Below are positions 62,262 to 64,000 of a stretch of 64,000 nt of DNA, piece by piece. The DNA is from Monosiga brevicollis MX1 (taxonomy: Eukaryota; Opisthokonta; Choanoflagellata; Craspedida; Salpingoecidae). The first letter of the stretch is position 1; every line of letters starts with the position of its first letter. Where the stretch lies: contig NW_001865061.1 in the NCBI RefSeq assembly GCF_000002865.3, positions 225,386 to 289,385 of the forward strand. The letters are read 5' to 3'. The notes beneath the pieces are model-generated. The model was not told the origin of the DNA. It saw nothing but the letters and a program-made list of their open reading frames with translations, and did not search any database. The translations under genes and the position numbers were made by a program.

Positions 62262-63826
62262 TTACAACATCGGCACCGATTCGTTTTTTTGTTCTTTTGA
62301 TGTACACACGCGATTTGGCTGGATCGGGGCCAGGAGGCTGGCTTCCTTGATCTCCAGATCTGGCAGGGAAAAAAAAAAAAGCACGCTGAGATGTGATGGT
62401 TCTGAGTGAGCGATGGACTAGACTGTGTTCTTTTCCCAAGAGAAGGTCGAAATTGGTCAGAACCCAGCTTAGACCCGCAGGTTTAGCTGGTATGTCCAGC
62501 GCCAGGACTTCGTCGGGTCCAAGGGCGACAAATGGTGAAAGATGGTCATCTTGCCTGGCTCCACGTGCTACAAAGTGGTGTCGAGGGCCACAGCACCGCA
62601 AACACAAACCCATGTGACAGGTGGTCGCGCAACCAGGCTCGCACAAACACCAGTCAGTCCAGCTTGCTGACCATGCACAAACAAACACACCTTAACCAGG
62701 CATGGGTTATCGTTGGAAAACGCCACGTTGTTGGATCCCGAACAGTCAATCGTGACTTCGGCCTCGCGTGTATAATGCCTGTGGGTTGTGAAAAGGCCGT
62801 CAAGTTAGGCACAGCGCTTCCCACTCAAGTTCGGAGTTGAAATTAGACCAGCAACATACGTTTCGACTGCAATGGTTGTGCCGCTGTCGCCTCGCCCCAG
62901 CTCCCACACGAGGAGCTTGCCGTTGTCGTATTCCTTTGATTTACCTCGGGCGCGGATCCACTGTAATCAGAACACCGCAAACGTGAGAGTTCCCAAAAGG
63001 ATTCACAAGCAAGTGTGAGCGCTCTTACCAATTCCAAGGCCTTATGTTCCAGCTCTTGATCGTAGGCGTTCTACGCACACAGACTCATGTCAATGCGATG
63101 TTCATCCCGATCGAAAAGCAAACGCGCGAGCAAAGTGCTTACCTGCACAATGGGGGCATTGGCTGTGGAATGAACCGAGAGGACCACAGATCGTTCTTGT
63201 GTGGTCTGGAGGTCCTGAGAGTAGCCCAGGTTCCTGTCACGGCGGCACAAAAGAAAGCACGCCGTTCATGAGGCTCGAAAACATCCTCAAAGAAGTTTGT
63301 TCCGCAACAACCTACAGCAGGGCTTCGTGGATCTCCGATTCATTATGACGTGAAATGAAGGTCACCAGGCCGTCACGCGTGATGCCCGCTCCCGCGCGCT
63401 GGTCCAAAGTTTCGGCCACATCATACGCCTCTTGCTCACTCTATTGAAAACCAACGTGAATGAGCAGGGAAGGGTATGCGCGGTACCTTCTCTCGCCGGT
63501 AAGTATGCCACGTACCGCAACCAGTTTGGCTCGCATCGCGAGGCGGGCAAAGTCTTCAGGCGTCAAGAACCCATTCATATCCTAATTTGGCGCACGACCA
63601 GGCGATGACCATAAACTACCTCACTCAGTCACCACCCCGTGAAGCACAAGGGAGGGCCACCAACCAGGTCATAGCGGCGGAAGACCTCCCAAACAATGCT
63701 GAGATATTTATTGCTCAGCAGGTGTGAGGCATCAAACACCTGCCACGTTTTGTAGCAAAGCAGAACCAAGAGCCGTCCAGCGTGAGCAAACGAGGCGTGT
63801 GCTTTGCGTGCGCTCTCATTCGTCAT
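62262..63826 (-). CDS. EF-hand-like protein of unknown family, possibly partial
   Basis: A chain of short exons on the minus strand runs from about 63826 to TAA 62262. Pieces in order: KTWQVFDASHLLSNKYLSIV; DMNGFLTPEDFARLAMRAKL (63516-63581), which looks like the second half of an EF-hand; AGAGITRDGLVTFISRHNES, a degenerate second EF-hand loop; ERSVVLSVHSTANAPIVQ; YDQELEHKALEL; WIRARGKSKEYDNGKLLVWE; EAEVTIDCSGSNNVAFSNDN; and FVALGPDEVLALDIPAKPAG. The later part has the strand spacing of a beta sandwich, perhaps C2- or calpain-C2L-like, but I do not recognise it. The first Met could equally lie inside an exon that follows a CTACCAG acceptor, so the 5' end may lie beyond the window. Confidence 0.6.
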
Positions 63827-64000
63827 CTGGTAGAGTACTCATGTGAATCAAGCAAAACCACACGCAAACCGACGTTGGCAGAGGGTAGAGGGTATGCCAC
63901 TTTATCGTGTGTTCGCCTAGGATAACAAATTGTCACACGCTTTGCTATGAGACGAGAACAAGAATTTGTTGGAGCAAACACGAGAGAGCGGGAGGGAAGG

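Overview
The window reads as nuclear DNA of a unicellular relative of animals, most likely a choanoflagellate of the Monosiga/Salpingoeca kind. That is an inference from three things: short genes cut by many 50-150 bp GT-AG introns, dense dinucleotide microsatellites, and a gene set typical of holozoans (a SHANK scaffold with SPN, ankyrin, PDZ, SH3 and SAM modules, C-type lectin domains, USP32, SELENOH). One 51-base assembly gap lies at 17405-17455. I saw no transposon, virus-derived element, CRISPR array, rRNA or tRNA that I could support.

Layout from left to right: WDR37 homolog (-, 941-3439); TMEM50 homolog (+, 3685-4847); USP32-type deubiquitinase (-, 5436-12679); three-finger C2H2 protein (-, 14667-16722); a 3.6-kb repeat-rich stretch with the gap; TYW2, a wybutosine enzyme (-, 20350-22269); a pyrimidine-rich minisatellite; an unrecognised AT-hook protein (+, 23117-25132); a 1441-residue ankyrin/coiled-coil/kinase/PARP fusion in 19 exons (-, 25844-32373); selenoprotein H with an in-frame UGA and a candidate SECIS (+, 33005-33865, SECIS about 34005-34058); condensin subunit NCAPH (-, 34468-37729); a four-helix membrane protein perhaps related to TMEM237 (-, 38040-40049); a secreted lectin with long Thr/Ser linkers (+, 41176-45113); a membrane protein fused to an E2-type acyltransferase domain (+, 46141-47642); an O-fucosyltransferase-like protein (-, 47913-49187); a three-SH3 protein (-, 49746-52253); a SHANK homolog (+, 53607-59698); a SETD6-type lysine methyltransferase (-, 59976-61921); and the 3' part of an EF-hand-like protein (-, 62262-63826).

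Most genes are unrelated housekeeping or signalling genes, and there is no operon logic. Several pairs are head to head with short shared upstream regions (WDR37/TMEM50, fusion gene/SELENOH, NCAPH-side TMEM protein/lectin, SH3 protein/SHANK). Exon boundaries were found by eye, using family conservation, GT-AG signals and reading-phase agreement. Where I give a full exon list the phases add up to an intact frame. The strongest discovery candidates are the ankyrin-kinase-PARP fusion, with its cassette of 99-nt ankyrin exons that is still being tandemly duplicated, and the selenoprotein H gene, whose UGA would be misread as a stop by a standard gene caller.
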